Shown one piece after another: positions 25,401 to 37,606 of a stretch of 64,000 nt of DNA (position 1 is the first letter of the stretch; each line of letters begins with the position of its first letter). Source of the stretch: Klebsormidium nitens (lineage: Eukaryota > Streptophyta > Klebsormidiophyceae > Klebsormidiales > Klebsormidiaceae); assembly GCA_000708835.1 (NCBI GenBank), contig DF237117.1, positions 1 through 64,000 on the forward strand, in the 5' to 3' direction. The notes beneath the pieces are model-generated. The model saw nothing but the letters and a program-made list of their open reading frames with translations, did no database searches and was not told the DNA's origin. The position numbers and the translations under genes are program-made.

Positions 25401-28067
25401 GTTGGCTTTGACGACTCCGCTCAATCTGCGTAGGACGGTACTTCTTTGGCAACAGACAGATTGCGAATTTTATACTGTTTCGTCGACCAGGGTTGCCTGA
25501 GCCTGTTTTCATGCTGGAGGCTTCTGCTTCTGACCTGTAGTCGTCCGGGTTTGACCTCTAAACGGAACCTCATCTTGAGATAGAAGTCTCCTCTAACAAA
25601 TTGTTTTCAGACACCCTTCTCTTGGGACGGCCTTTTCTTTGGCCCTCCCTTTGCTCAAGACTGGTGCATCAGTCGGATCCCGTCCCTGACAGCTGTCGTT
25701 TTGAATGATCCCGTTTCCTTTTGGACGCAACTCGCTTTCCTCAATTGGCCTCGCCCGCTGTGTAAACTCTTTCTCTTCGCACGGACTGTACCTGCAACAG
25801 AGCTGGAGTTCGGAGACAATCTGCTTTGGAAAGAAGTCACGTCGGACAGTACTTTGACTTGAGTTGACTCTCGGGTTTTCGCAGGTCCTTGGGCACGAAG
25901 CCTTCCGGAACTCTGGCGTCGACCTCTCCTCCGCTTATCAAACCTTTTACGAAATCGTGTACCTTTGTAAGTTGTCTCTCATCGAACACTCTCCCATGAA
26001 AACTCGAGTTGTTTGCATTTGGCGTCTCTAGAAGCTCGGTGTCACCATAGGGCCATGGCTCGTGAGAGTTGGTGTTGCTGATGGCTTCCGCTGCACGAGA
26101 TACTTTTGCTTCGTGGTGACAGGACCGCTCACGCGAAGGCCAGAGCCCTTGCAAGGAGCCGTTTCTCTGTCATTATTCGCCCATGTGTTTTGCAGCGCGC
26201 TCTTTCATTTGGGTCTGGCTTCATTGAGCCTTTACAACAATCGATGCGTCCGTTTGTACTACTGCTGAATTCATAACTCGTGGAAGCGGCAGCATTCCTG
26301 GTCAACCACAGTTGACAGCTCAAGCGCTTGCTTGACGGGTTGGCCTCCTATGAATGTCACGTTTAAATTTGACGTGAAAAGGCAATGTCGACAGGTCAGA
26401 CTTGAGTTTAAGGAATCGAAAAACTGCTCGACCCTATACTGTCTATTTGAGGTTAGTGTGCACGAAAGGAACCGTCACAAGCTTCGTATTGACTCTGCAT
26501 CAACCTCAGAGAGTCCCACTCCGTGATACCGCCGTACAGAATAGACAACGATTGGATCTCACGTCTTATACTGTACCGGAGCAAGACTTTGCTGATTGGA
26601 CGACTTCGGCTTAAGAAGCACGACGCTGGATCTCCAATGTCCACGTTGGATTTGAAAACAAATGAGACCGTAGTCCGGCTTTCCGAAGCCTGACTTGGAT
26701 TCCTTGCTTTCTTTCAGCACTCCCAGTCCGATTGCCGGCGTACCTGGTCGGATCCGTTCTCTGGCACATGAAGTACGGACGCGGAATTTCGACGGCCGTT
26801 CCGGAACCGCACAAGCTGGGACTGAGCTTCCTTGCTACGGCGCTGTGGTGAGTTGGTGACAAATTGGTGTTGTTAGGTGGGGTTTTGGACTTGCTTTGAT
26901 CCATAGATGTGAGAACGAGGTTTGAGTTGCTCGCACGTTTCAGACATGCTATTTGATATCCCTCGGTCCTCGAGCAAAGCAAAGTTCTCTAAAGCCTCCT
27001 TTTCTATTCAAAAGGGAACATCAGCAAACAGCAGAAAGCTGAAAAGAGACTACAGTTTGTCGTGTATGCTAGAGCTGAGACCTTGACATCCGCCCCAGGC
27101 TCGTTCGTCGTTGGTGTTCGAAGATTAGGTCCTGAACCCTTGAACACAGCCTGCCCGTCTTTCCCTCGCCTTGCCCTTGTCGACGACGTCAGGATTCCTC
27201 ACCTGATAAGCTCTGCATAATACTCCGTCTAGATTACTGCGAGTCCCGGCGAGTCCCGTCTCTTGACAGGGTTTGGCTCGTTCTTCTCCGACCCATCACT
27301 GTGGCACGTCAACTTTAGGCAGGTCCTTGGATGAGTTTCTGGTCGACGTCCTTTTTGAGTCAAATCGTAACTACAACATTGAGTCGGGGTTCCGTAGAAA
27401 AGATTGAGAGTCCGTTCCTGACTCCTGTGTTAACTATCCTCCCAGGTACTCGTGCCTCGCTCTGCCGTTCTCCTCGTCGGCGGGCCTGGCTGACTACAGC
27501 GCAATCACATCCGTAGGAGTTGCGGCAGTCGCGAGGCCCGCTGCTGCCCTCGCCACTGCAATTTTGCTGTACGCATGGCTTCCTAACAAACAGAAACTTC
27601 CGGAACCTCATCAACAACCGCTGGAAGGGTCTCTTCGTTCAGAAGCGCTTGAGCGAGTTGAGAGATTGGGGGTCTGCCAAGTTGAGTCGATTGAATCGGT
27701 GGGAGGGGGAGCGAAAGAGCTGAAGGTTGGGACACGAAGGAGAACGAGAGGCAACGCTAGTGGGTCAAATGCTAGGGAGTCGACGGCTGAAAGCATGGGT
27801 GAATATAAGTCGAAACGATTGCCCGGATGGTTGGAAGGAGTTACTGGGAAGTTAGCTTCTCTGTCCTACTGTGCGTACCTTCTGCACGTTTCAATCATTG
27901 GAGCATTGCTAATAGCGTTTGGGGAAAAGGCCGCTTTGGTGGAGGACTCCTCATTTTATGCTCGAGGAGACGGCTTGTCAAGTATGTTGAGTCTGGTTAG
28001 CTGCGCAGGACTGATACTCAGTTTCGTTGTGGCTTCTCTACTGAGCCATATGCCAGACAAGGTTTGA
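22421..28067 (+). CDS. acyltransferase-3 family membrane protein (nrf-6-like)
   Basis: Supported exons: 22421-22600, 23188-23372, 24045-24146, 24996-25190, 25885-25966, 26718-26847 and 27446-28067 (TGA). The first exon has the family opening LDGVRIAAFIWTVALHTEAM, with the motif His. Exon 2 has GHFALDIFMLLSGFLFS and a basic RRLRRLAPLYYL segment. Exon 3 has CRENAWRAFLFLSNT and HTWSVSLDVQ. A later exon has LPVRLPAYLVGSVLW, and the last has LASLSYCAYLLH. These are the landmarks of the multi-pass acyltransferase-3 family (bacterial O-acyltransferases, animal nrf-6), which move acyl groups across membranes. The substrate is unknown. Exons between 23373-24044, 24147-24995, 25191-25884 and 26848-27445 are incomplete in my model: phases do not all join, a candidate exon at 27270-27322 (FGSFFSDPSLW) lacks a clean link, and an exon near 23427 is likely. 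The N-terminal exon may be preceded by another. A Ser/Arg/Glu-rich linker precedes the final membrane segments. Confidence 0.7.
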
Positions 28068-28816
28068 GGCAAAATGGAGTGTAGAGGCGCTGGACAGCTC
28101 CACGCAGATGGTTCTCATCACCCACAGCGAGTAGGTGCCTTTATGAATCTGCTCGGAGCGCGTGGCGATGTGGTTGGAGACCAAAGCAAGCGAATCGCGG
28201 ATCCCGCATGGTCTCTAGCAGAAATGCCAAGCGCTCCGCTGAGCGGCTCTCAAGGCCATCTATTTGCAAGTTACTGTTGAATTTAAAAGCGTTGCAATGA
28301 GGCGGCATCCATCCATCACACTATGTCACGCGATGGCCACATGGACGACACTTTATCAGACTGAATTTTCGGAATGCATCATGCCATGCAGGGTGCTATA
28401 ATATCAGTAATGCTAATCAACACCAAGCGTCTGCACATGCTGAATTCGGTTTCTATACGATATAGCTGAAACGGTCCATGGCTGCTGTATGCACGTTGCA
28501 AAGCATTGCGCATGATTCATATGTATAATGTAGCCAGCTGCCCTGGCGGATTCCGGTGGGCCGGACAGAGCGGAGAGACTAGAGAACTCGTCAAGCTGCC
28601 CGTGCCAGCATTTCCCTAGCTGTCTGAAGTCAGAACAGCTCTGCAAATCGCGCATTGAACTTGCGTTGGCGAAAGTTCTGTGGATTCCAACTTTCCTCAT
28701 ACATAAGTTTTAGCTGCCAGTGTGATTGGCATTGCTGCAAGCTATCCGCAAGTTCTTATTTTGTCACGGGTGGCACTCACTTTCCTGTCATTGTTCGCTG
28801 TTGCGATCAGGCAGAC
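28068..28816. other. intergenic, promoter side of CASP
   Basis: Head-to-tail spacer between the acyltransferase and CASP genes. An in-frame ATG at 28655 extends the CASP frame upstream, but that stretch is Cys-rich and unlike the family, so it is taken as leader or spacer. Nothing else is supported. Confidence 0.5.
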
Positions 28817-31800
28817 ATGGAAGATCTCTTTGGGAAAGCCTTGGGTGCCCTTGAGGGCACTGGGGCAAAAGCGCTGAGCGCTTTGGAATCTTCCTTGAAC
28901 GAATATCCAGAGGCCAACCTGGCTGCCATTCCTGCTGCTCCAAAATCACTCCCTGAAACTGCACCTGTCGCTCCATCAGCGCTATCTGCTGCAGAACATG
29001 TCTTATCTTTCTGGGAAAACCTGGACCTTGAGAGCAGAAAGACGCAGTGGGACAAGATTGGCGTGCAGATCAGCCAGTTCCAGGATACGTCCGCTCAGAA
29101 CAGGCGCAGCCTGGCAGAACAGACCAAGGCCTACAGGAGTGGAACGGCCTCAGAGGCGGAGAAGCGAAAGCTGATCCCGCTTTATCAGGCGGAGATTGAC
29201 AGTTTGACAAAGAGGGCGAAGTATGCGGAGAGCAGCTGGAGCAGCATGTATCAGCTTCTGTGTGATGCGCCAGACGTCGTGCCTACTCTCAGCTCCATGC
29301 TGGAGATGTCTGAGCGGGTTGTGGAAGCGGAAGGGGAGGCGAGGAAGTGCCGGCAGGAGTTGGAGGCAAGTTCTTCACATCCCCAGAGAATTTCAATATG
29401 CTTTTGATTGTCAGCATTGGCACTGTGTGTGCCATGGGATATTACATTCGCCCTCCTTTGGCAGCTTCGCGCCAAAGAGCAACTTGAAGTTCTTGATGGC
29501 ATCATCGGCATCAAGGATAGAAAAAGTTTTTAATTCTACAGAATGTAATCCCCAACTTATGACAGGAACGAAGTAACTCTAGACACCTGAACCCATACAT
29601 TTACCTGGTCGGCACCTGTGCCCCACCCTAAGCACCCCAACTGACCATACCCGTCCCGGGATTACTTGAGCTCAATTTAAACTTCTGAGAGACCAACGCA
29701 GATGTTGCTTTGGAGTGGTGGTATGCCCCTCTAATTTTTACAGGTGAACGAGAAAGGTCTGCCTTCAATTATGAGCAGATATGAGAAATGCACTTCAAGA
29801 AGTCAAACACCCAACAATGGGGTCTTGTCTGGGCCAAGTAGCACAGCATTGAGAAGCCATGCGTGCAGTGAAGTGGGGGCATTTAGTTTTTCTCTCATAT
29901 ATTTTGCACCACCTCAGTGGATAGCAGCCCGTCGTGAACGCCCCTGTGACTTGCCCCAAGCTTGATATTCTAATTTAGGAATGAGGTGACGATTTGTTTC
30001 AGCGTCAAAGGATTGACTGGATTTAAAGCTGAGGTTGTTGAATATGCATCGGTTTGCAGATGGCACGGAAGGAGGCTGGCAGTGCCAAGGCACTGCAAAC
30101 AGCAAATCGGAGACTGGAGGAACATTGTTTGGAGCTGGTAAGCTGTTGGCTTTCTCCGTGACTGGGAACTGCCGGACGCGGAAAGGAGAACATTTGTTGG
30201 TTACTCTGACCGTTTAGCCGTAGGAGCAATACTTGATGCCTTCAGCTTTGTGATTGTTCCGTTTCTGTCAATTCTTGTTTCCTTTGTCATACAGCTCGTA
30301 GGAAGTCGTTGCCTCGAAAGCATGCCTGCGAAATGTTTCTCTAGGTCAGCGAACATCTTTTTTTGTCTTGCTTCTTTCAAAAAAGGCTGCTTTCCCCTCG
30401 GGAAGTTCTAGCTATGATTCTTACACCATGTTATGAAGAATGGCAGTGCTTCAGAAGCTAAAAATTCATGAATCAAGCAAGCGGTGAGGTCAAGGCTTGT
30501 TCAAGACTGTGAAAATAAGCACAAACGGAGTACAAGAGATACATCTGACCCTCTTGTTGGCTGCTTGATGGAGAGAACCCCGAAAGTTTTGTGTCAATGC
30601 CGATTGTAGCTGCGGTCGAACCAGGCAGCAGGCGGACTCCTCAAGAAAGTGTATCTGGTTGCCACCAAAAAACTCTTTGTCCCATCACTTTGCGATGAAC
30701 TGCTGTTCAAGTCTAATACACCCACTGCTCCTCCCAGCCCCTTGTTGACTCATAGTTGGGTTTCCACTTCTAACCGACTTCACACAACTGCAGGAAAGCG
30801 CTATGGACCGGAAAGTTGAGGAGGCGGTCGCGCTGCGCCTCAAAGAAGCAGAGCGGGAGAGGGATACATTCCAAGCCACAGAAGTCGCACTCGCAGCCCA
30901 GCTGGACTCCGCAAAAGAGGCGCTCCAAACCCTCCAAAGACTGCACGACAAAACTCAAAGCCAGTTGTTCGATCTACAAAGCGAGTCAGAGGCGAGAAAG
31001 GCCGCTAAGCAGTACGAGCTCGAAGGGTTGATGGAGGAACTAGAGAAGGCGCAGGCGCGTGCCGAGGGTTTGGAACGCGTTAATGCGGGGTTAGCCCGGG
31101 AGTTGGAGGGGGTTAAGGCGGGGTCAAGGGAGAAGCCGAACGTGAGCGACATGGAGGGGAATCTGCAGAGCAAGGAGGAGCTGATCTCGAGGCTGCACCA
31201 GCAGATGCAGCAGCTAGAGCAGGAACTAGCGGTGAGATTTTTTGCAATTCAAGTTCTGCGATCATCGGTGGACAGAACAGAGAAAGGCTGTAGATGGACT
31301 TGTCTTGTGGAAGGAGGGCCAAAACCGTGGAGGCGGTCTTCTGCTGCCTATGAAAATACCCGTCTGTTTTTGGGGATATGCTTTTCAACTTTTAGCAGAA
31401 GTTGGTAGCGAGTTTTTTTCAAGTGTGATCCTTCTTCTTCCTGGTGGACGGGGGTAGGGCCCAGTTGCTTTTCGTCTTGGTCCTCAAAGAGACTTACTAA
31501 GATGACTCTCAGCGGACAAAATGCGACCCTAAAGTTGAACGGTTGATACTTTTGAAAGCACGAAGGAGCACAACCACAAACTTCGGGCCTTGCTCGACAG
31601 TCGGCTATTGTGGCTTGCGACGCAGAAGGTCTCCTTTTTTCTTGTGAGCATATTCGGCCATCCTTTTTCTTCTTCAATCCGACCTTAATTCGTACAAAAG
31701 ACGACTGAGAGACTAACGGAGGGTCTGCGGTTTACAGAAGCAAAAGGGTGCAAGTCAACCGTGGTCCTATCAAAATTTTTAGTCAAGCCTCTTATTCTAT

Positions 31801-34800
31801 AACATCTGGCGTGGCATTTCAGGCACTGCAGCTGGCGACCCTGATCAAAGGCAGGGGCGGAAATATATTGTTATCAGGTGCTGAATGTAGGGTCTCCTTA
31901 AAGAGGGCGTGCCCCTATAAGACCCCTCTTCCTAAGACAAGATTGTGCCCGGGGATTCACGGCTTAGCATAGTGGCAGAGCGCTCTCCCGCATGTCATAA
32001 AATCACGGCTTCGATTCTCGGTAAAACGGGCTTCTTTTGCGTACCCTTTGGTTCCCTACAGAGCTACGCACACAGATTCACAGTGCTTTCCCTCAAGGTG
32101 AACTTGTTATAGACTGGAATTGAAACTCTTGGACTTGGGAGATCCAAGATGTACGACCCGGAGATCCGGCGCTTTGCGGCGCAGATCTCAAAATTTTCAC
32201 AGCAACATGATGTTCAGCCGTGGTTCTCCGCCCGGACTCGGTGTGGATTACAAGCTGCCGTACGGCGTTGCTTGAAATCTTCAACCGGTCGCTAGATTTA
32301 AAGTTCACGGTGATACCGTCGATCGCTTCCACCGTCATGGAACGCCCCTTTTAAGGTTTGATTGCTCATTTGTTCACCAGATCTGGAAAGGCCCTCGTGA
32401 ACTCTCGATCAGCAATGTAAAGCCTGATCTTTTATCGTTGCAGGCTGAGCGGGCCTCTGCAGCAGAAGCGGAGCAGCGCCTCCAAGCGGAAGTCGATGAC
32501 GTCAGCAAAGAGCGGGACAGCCTGCAAGAGGAGCTGAGCGCGCGGCCGACCGCTGAGCAGTTGGAGGAGCTCCGAAAGAAGGTGAGCAGCGTTCACACGC
32601 ATCTACTTCCCAGTCGTGACCGCATACCCTGTCCGAATGGTGAGGGTAATACCACGACCCTATGGTATTGCCTCTGCGGAAAAATTGTCGAAACGACGTC
32701 GACGAAAAGAACAGCGTTGAGAAAAAGATTTCGAAACCAATGCCCACAATCGGTTCAACTTCTATGACCACAGCTTACCGGATCGGGGCCCTATGCATTC
32801 CGCATATGCAAGCTAGTGTGGACCCATGTCTTTGAGCCGCCCATCTCTTATGATGAGAGCCGTTCCCGTATGCAGATCCGCATATTGCAAGCGCTTGTCG
32901 GGACCGACGTGGACGAGACGTGGGACGAGGACGGCGCTGAGGATGACGAAAGCGCGCGCATCAGCGGGATTCTGAAGGTGGGCGCTTCTGTCTCGTCTCT
33001 GGACATGCAAGGTCTTATGAAATTCCAGAAAGCAAAACGAAGAAAAAGCATCTTCAAGCTCTTCTCGATCGCCCGTGTCGTCGTGTCCAGCGCCTCCTCG
33101 TTTGAGCTCAAAGCGGGAGCAAAAATGTGACTTATGTGCATGTTCGATGTCCGCATTCACAAAATCGTTGTAAACGGTGACCTTGCAAGTTCAAAGATGG
33201 CGGGAGTGCTCAGGTCAACGGCGTACGAGCGGCCAACTTATTGAGTTGTTCCTCGAGACCATATTTGCTAACTTGTAGCGCATTTGTTCTCTTTAGGCAA
33301 TAAGAAAGCAAAGAACACCAGATCAAAAGAGGCAAAGAGAAAAAACGATAACACATGCGAATGCTCCTTCGCAGGACACGAACCGAAAACTAGCGGCGGA
33401 GCTCACGGCCGCCCGGATTGCGCTGGGCGACCGAGACAACGAACTAGGCGCGGCGCGCGGCCGGGTCGAGGAGCTGGAGGAGAGCCAGCGGGAACTTGAG
33501 GGCCTGGTAAAGAAACTAGAGGACGACCTTGTGACGGTGAGGGATCCAGAGTCTGGGTTTCTGAATTTCCACTTTACGCTTCTGCTGACTGTCGACCTTG
33601 CTTTGGAAAAGTGAGACAAACTTGCTCTGGAGAGTGAGAGAGAGGGAGACGGAAAAGAGGAGTGGAAAAGTTTGGAAGGTGCTTTTGAAACATTGGGCGC
33701 TCGAGGCAACAAGGTTCCGAAGTTCCGATGTTGCATTGCCTCCTATTTGCTTCAGAAGTCTTGGGTTGATAAAACACAGGATCAGATGATCTAACGCACG
33801 GGGCAGAGCAGATAACCCAAGAAGCAATTAAATGAGCAACGACTTGACTCACAAACATACAAACTGATGAGCGAACTAGAAACGGACGAACTGACGAACG
33901 AAGTAATGGACGAAGCGACGAACAGAGTAACGAACAAACACATCGAGCGACCAGGGCGCAGCGACTGCTGGACGGACGCTCTAAAATGGGTACGGGTATG
34001 GACCAGGGGAACCTGATGGGTTAGGGTACGACTTAAAATGTCCGAGCTCTGGATTCCTGAATCGTCAAGTCATCCTGCCCAGGCTCAAGGCGCACGCAGC
34101 AGCGACAGCTGGACGGACAGTCAACCGCGCGGAAAAGGTAGGGTCAGCCTGGGAGGTTAGGGTGGGCACGCGTCTGGACCTGGTGATCTGACGGGTTAAG
34201 GTTTTGATTGTAGCTTACTATTTTTGAAAGCTCAGCAGTCCTCAATCACACGTCATTCTTTCCAGGCCCAAGGCGCAGGTGGTGGCGACAGCTGGCAGGA
34301 CGGTCCGCCCACCATCGACCGGCTGCTGTCCGGTGCCCGTCCGGAGGCGTCCGGCTCGAGCGGCGAGGCCGCGCCTGTAGAGGGGTCCATGCTCGGGATC
34401 GTGACGGCGCAGCGGGAGCGGTTCCGGAAACGAGTGGCGGACCTGGAAACGGAATACGGACGGCTGCTTGACAGTCTAGGTAAGACTCTCAGGCCATATC
34501 ACCCTTCGTCCATGTTTCGGCGGCAAACTTGAGTGCGTAGTTAATGCGCTTCGAAAACTGTGAGAAAGAAGGATTCATGGCCGGAGTCCGTGATGGCGCA
34601 CCGGGAGCACTTCCGGAACGGGTGACGAATTTGGAATCGGAAAACGGACAGCTGCTTGACAGCCTAGTGAGAATCTCCGGTTGGAATGGGGACTGTCAAG
34701 TTCGTCTTCAGTCTTGAGCTTAGGACTTTGATATAAGGCTTTGAAGTCGGAGGGTCGTGACCTCAGGATCGTGACAGCGCAATGGGAACTCATAGTAGGA

Positions 34801-36796
34801 TTGCGCAGCGGGAATCCGAGATGGAGAGCGGCTGGTTACTTGAAACCCTGAGTAGGATCAGGTTCTTCATCATCGCTCCTCCTTTTCGAGCCTTTCGTGT
34901 GTGTTTGTCTTGAGAAGAGTCTCTTGCTGGCAGTCTGGGTAAGCTTTTAAGTCGAGATGTTCACAAGGGGGCTTCCCTATTCCGAGCTCAATATCTCGTG
35001 CCGTTACAGGACCCCTCCGTTTCACGTACGGCCCTTCGAACCCAACTTCGGATAGATAAGCGAAGACAAGCTCAAGTCAGTATAGAAGCCATCTTCATTG
35101 TGGTGTGCCCCTTATTTCCTCTGACCGCACCCCTTTCTTCCCCCACAGGGCGGGCCCAACAGGAGACCGCCAAGCTGACGTCAGACAACGTCAGCTTGTA
35201 CCAAAAGATCCGCTTCCTGGAAAACTTCAACTCCCAGAAAGCGCCAGAGTCCAAAATCCGACGGGTCGGGGGGCAACAAACCGGGAACGTGACAGTTGTG
35301 GGGGGCACTGGGGCGGGGCGAAAAAGCAGTCGGTACGCGTGTTTCAGCATGGATGACCCAGGGGGTTTTGAGGGGGGGCGGCAGCCGAGAGACGAGGAAC
35401 TGGCGGGGGGTGGGACCGGCCCAGGTGAGCGGTTCCTTGGTCTCCTTATGCCCTTGTTTATCGTGGCCTCAACTCCACACGGGTGTCACGCTTCGGTGTC
35501 TCCCAGGAAAGTTGTGCGCTTTCTCCCTTGTCGTGCTATGGCCGACGTCGCGGTCGCTTTCGACGTGCGCAGCCTCTCGGGTTGTTCAGGTTGGCCCTCC
35601 ACATAGTGGAGATGAGTTGCAGGCCTCTCGAAAGTTTCTCACATGCTTGACAGACAGCGAAGAGGCGCTTCGTTGGGGAGAAAAGCGCAGTCTAGATTTT
35701 TGTTGCCAATTCCAGGTAGCGACAGCTTTGGATACTTCGGAAGGCCTAAGTGTCTTCCTACTCAAAGTTCAAGAGTAGAAAGAGTGCTAAGGCAGGTTAT
35801 CTCCGAGCGAAGGCCACCCTTGAGAGCGTGCAGGTTGCCTCCGAAACGATTCTCGTCTATGCGGACCCTCTTTTGAACGTGCTCGTTCTCAATCCCCAGC
35901 TGCTGAGGTGCGAAGCCGGGAAAGTACACAGACTACGGGCGACCTTTTCTCGAGCTGGAGGCACCCATTGACAGTGCAAAAATTGCTCTTCAAAATGTTT
36001 TCTTTTTCACGCGAGACGCCTTCCTGAAGGCTTCTCTACTGCCGTCTCCAGGGGCTGAGGTGCGGTACCGAAAGATGTACGAGGACCGAATGGACCCCTT
36101 CAAGGAGTTTCATCAACGAGAGCAGGAGCAAAGCTACCGGAGCTTACGGCTCCACGACAAGGTGAGTTGCTGCAGTCTCCTGTAGCGGATGCGAAATTGT
36201 GTGAAAGGAGTACAGTCTCATTTCAAATCCTTAGACCTGCAAGCAGTTGGCGCTGGCCGAATTTGAGGTATGAGGCGCTGTAGCCTCACTGTTGCGACTT
36301 GCAATCCTCCTGATAATCGGTTCACTGTATTTGTGCGAACCGTTGGGGCGCTTTCTCTCTCGATCAGAAGCAGTGGAGGTCGAAGCGTCAGAAAACGGAT
36401 TCGCAAGCGCACTGAACTGCCCAAAAGCGTCTCTCAACGACTCTGCAAAGTACCTTCAACCGTTCGGCTTCTGCCTCTCACAAAAATCCAACCATTCCGC
36501 AGATCACGCTGACGAGCGGGCGCTTCTTCCTGAGCAACAAGTATGCGCGCACCTTCATCTTCTTCTACACGATCCTGCTTCACTTCCTCATCTTCTTCAT
36601 TTTGTACAACCTGTCAGTGTGTAGTCGGGGTGCGGTAACGGAAGTTAGCGCCAGCCAATTACCGCAAGACTTGTTGGATAACGTTGGGTTAGCAGGACAC
36701 GTGGAGGCCGGGGGAGAGCGGACCTTGGGGGATGTGATTGCGGAGAAGATGGGCTCTTTGATGGAGGGCGCGAAGAACCTCACAACAGCAACGTAA
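28817..36796 (+). CDS. CASP: CASP golgin (Golgi tail-anchored coiled-coil protein)
   Basis: Ten exons: 28817-29365, 30060-30137, 30794-31231, 32444-32581, 32876-32977, 33375-33536, 34266-34479, 35149-35424, 36052-36161 and 36503-36796, giving 786 residues. The N-terminal block (FWENLDLESRKTQWD, then QNRRSLAEQTK) and ITKRAK-like region match plant CASP. Long coiled coils follow (exons 2-7). The signature C-terminus has a juxtamembrane block (RKMYEDRMDPFKEFH), ITLTSGRFFLSNKYARTF, and one membrane segment at about 706-726. CASP is a tail-anchored golgin that tethers vesicles at Golgi rims; the role is taken from the family. Intron 1 begins with GC (GAG|GCAAGT). The exon 6 donor could be 33531 or 33537, both in phase. 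The tail after the membrane span is longer than usual. A short exon may be missed between exons 2 and 3. Exon 7 is surrounded by decayed copies of itself. Confidence 0.92.
29366..30059 (+). other. GC-AG intron (CASP intron 1)
   Basis: The donor reads GAG|GCAAGT, the standard GC-donor consensus, and the acceptor is TTTGCAG. Exons 1 and 2 join in phase 0 and give the expected coiled-coil sequence (RRLEEHCLEL). There is no GT donor nearby that keeps the frame. Confidence 0.8.
31951..32038 (+). repeat. tRNA-derived element (SINE-like) in CASP intron 3
   Basis: It carries a perfect Pol III A box (TAGCATAGTGG, 31965-31975), a near-consensus B box (GCTTCGATTCT, 32008-32018) and a TTTT terminator at 32035. 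The arms do not pair well enough for a functional tRNA. It is best read as a tRNA-derived retroposon or tRNA pseudogene. Confidence 0.55.
33951..34865 (+). repeat. decayed tandem copies around CASP exon 7
   Basis: Copies of the exon 7 acceptor plus first codons lie near 33953, 34081 and 34264 (the last is the real one). Copies of the exon's 3' half with its donor lie near 34463 (real), 34651 and 34831, anchored on GCTGCTTGACAG or its decayed form. Spacings are 128, 183, 188 and 180 bp. The non-functional copies contain frame-breaking changes. Confidence 0.85.
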
Positions 36797-37606
36797 AAGT
36801 CTAGAAGTTCGTGTACAATCCAATAGAGTAGAGTCGTGCCAGCAGGGGGTGTTTAGAATCTTCTACGCAACTGAAGCAGCACAATCATCGCGATCATACA
36901 TACGTACTCAAAACCGGTGTCCAGCGGAACCTGTACTTGAGTTTGTCCCCAGAAGTCCTTTCACTCTTCATCAGCTTAGCCGCCGTGGTGCGGCCTTGCT
37001 AGCCCAACAAGTAAGATGACACGTCGAGCCTTGTGCATGTGCATGCTCAGAATTTGTAGAGAGCTTCAAACATACACGGATTCGGTAGCTTTTTCTTCCG
37101 GCCATGCATGGTGTCTCATGCAAACACCGGAATATGCAATATTTGCCTGTAGCGCACTAGATTGCATACTATACAGCGACGTCAGCATCCATCGAACTCC
37201 AGATCCCGCCTTAGAACGATGTGTGCCCTAGCTCTTTGATCGATTGCGCGGCCGCGCCTATATGATCATATGCATTGGCCGGCAGTACCGACCGGACCAT
37301 CATAGATGCCCTATATGGACCGGACACTCTGCAAGCTAGGCTCTGATTCATGTTAATGATCAATGCCCCGATCCAACGCGAATTCATGCTGGTTATCCTC
37401 ATAAAGCTGTCACTGAACCATCACGGTATAGCATCAGCTGGGCAATTGAGCTTCATCGCGCGCTTCAAAAGACCAATCCAAAGCTTGACCGGAGGCTGCC
37501 AAAGCTATTGATCTGCCACAATCTTGGAAGCCGCGGATAGGGCCCCTCGAGTATACGTTACCAGGCAATAAACGAGCACAAATTGTGTGCTTTCACGCGC
37601 ACACGT
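36797..37606. other. intergenic between convergent CASP and AUG1
   Basis: Tail-to-tail spacer with a CATGCATG palindrome at 37103. No gene or RNA is supported. Confidence 0.6.

Noticed and set aside
28655-28816. Upstream in-frame start for CASP at 28655
   Set aside because: The added residues are Cys/Phe-rich and unlike CASP N-termini; the ATG at 28817 begins the family-like sequence.
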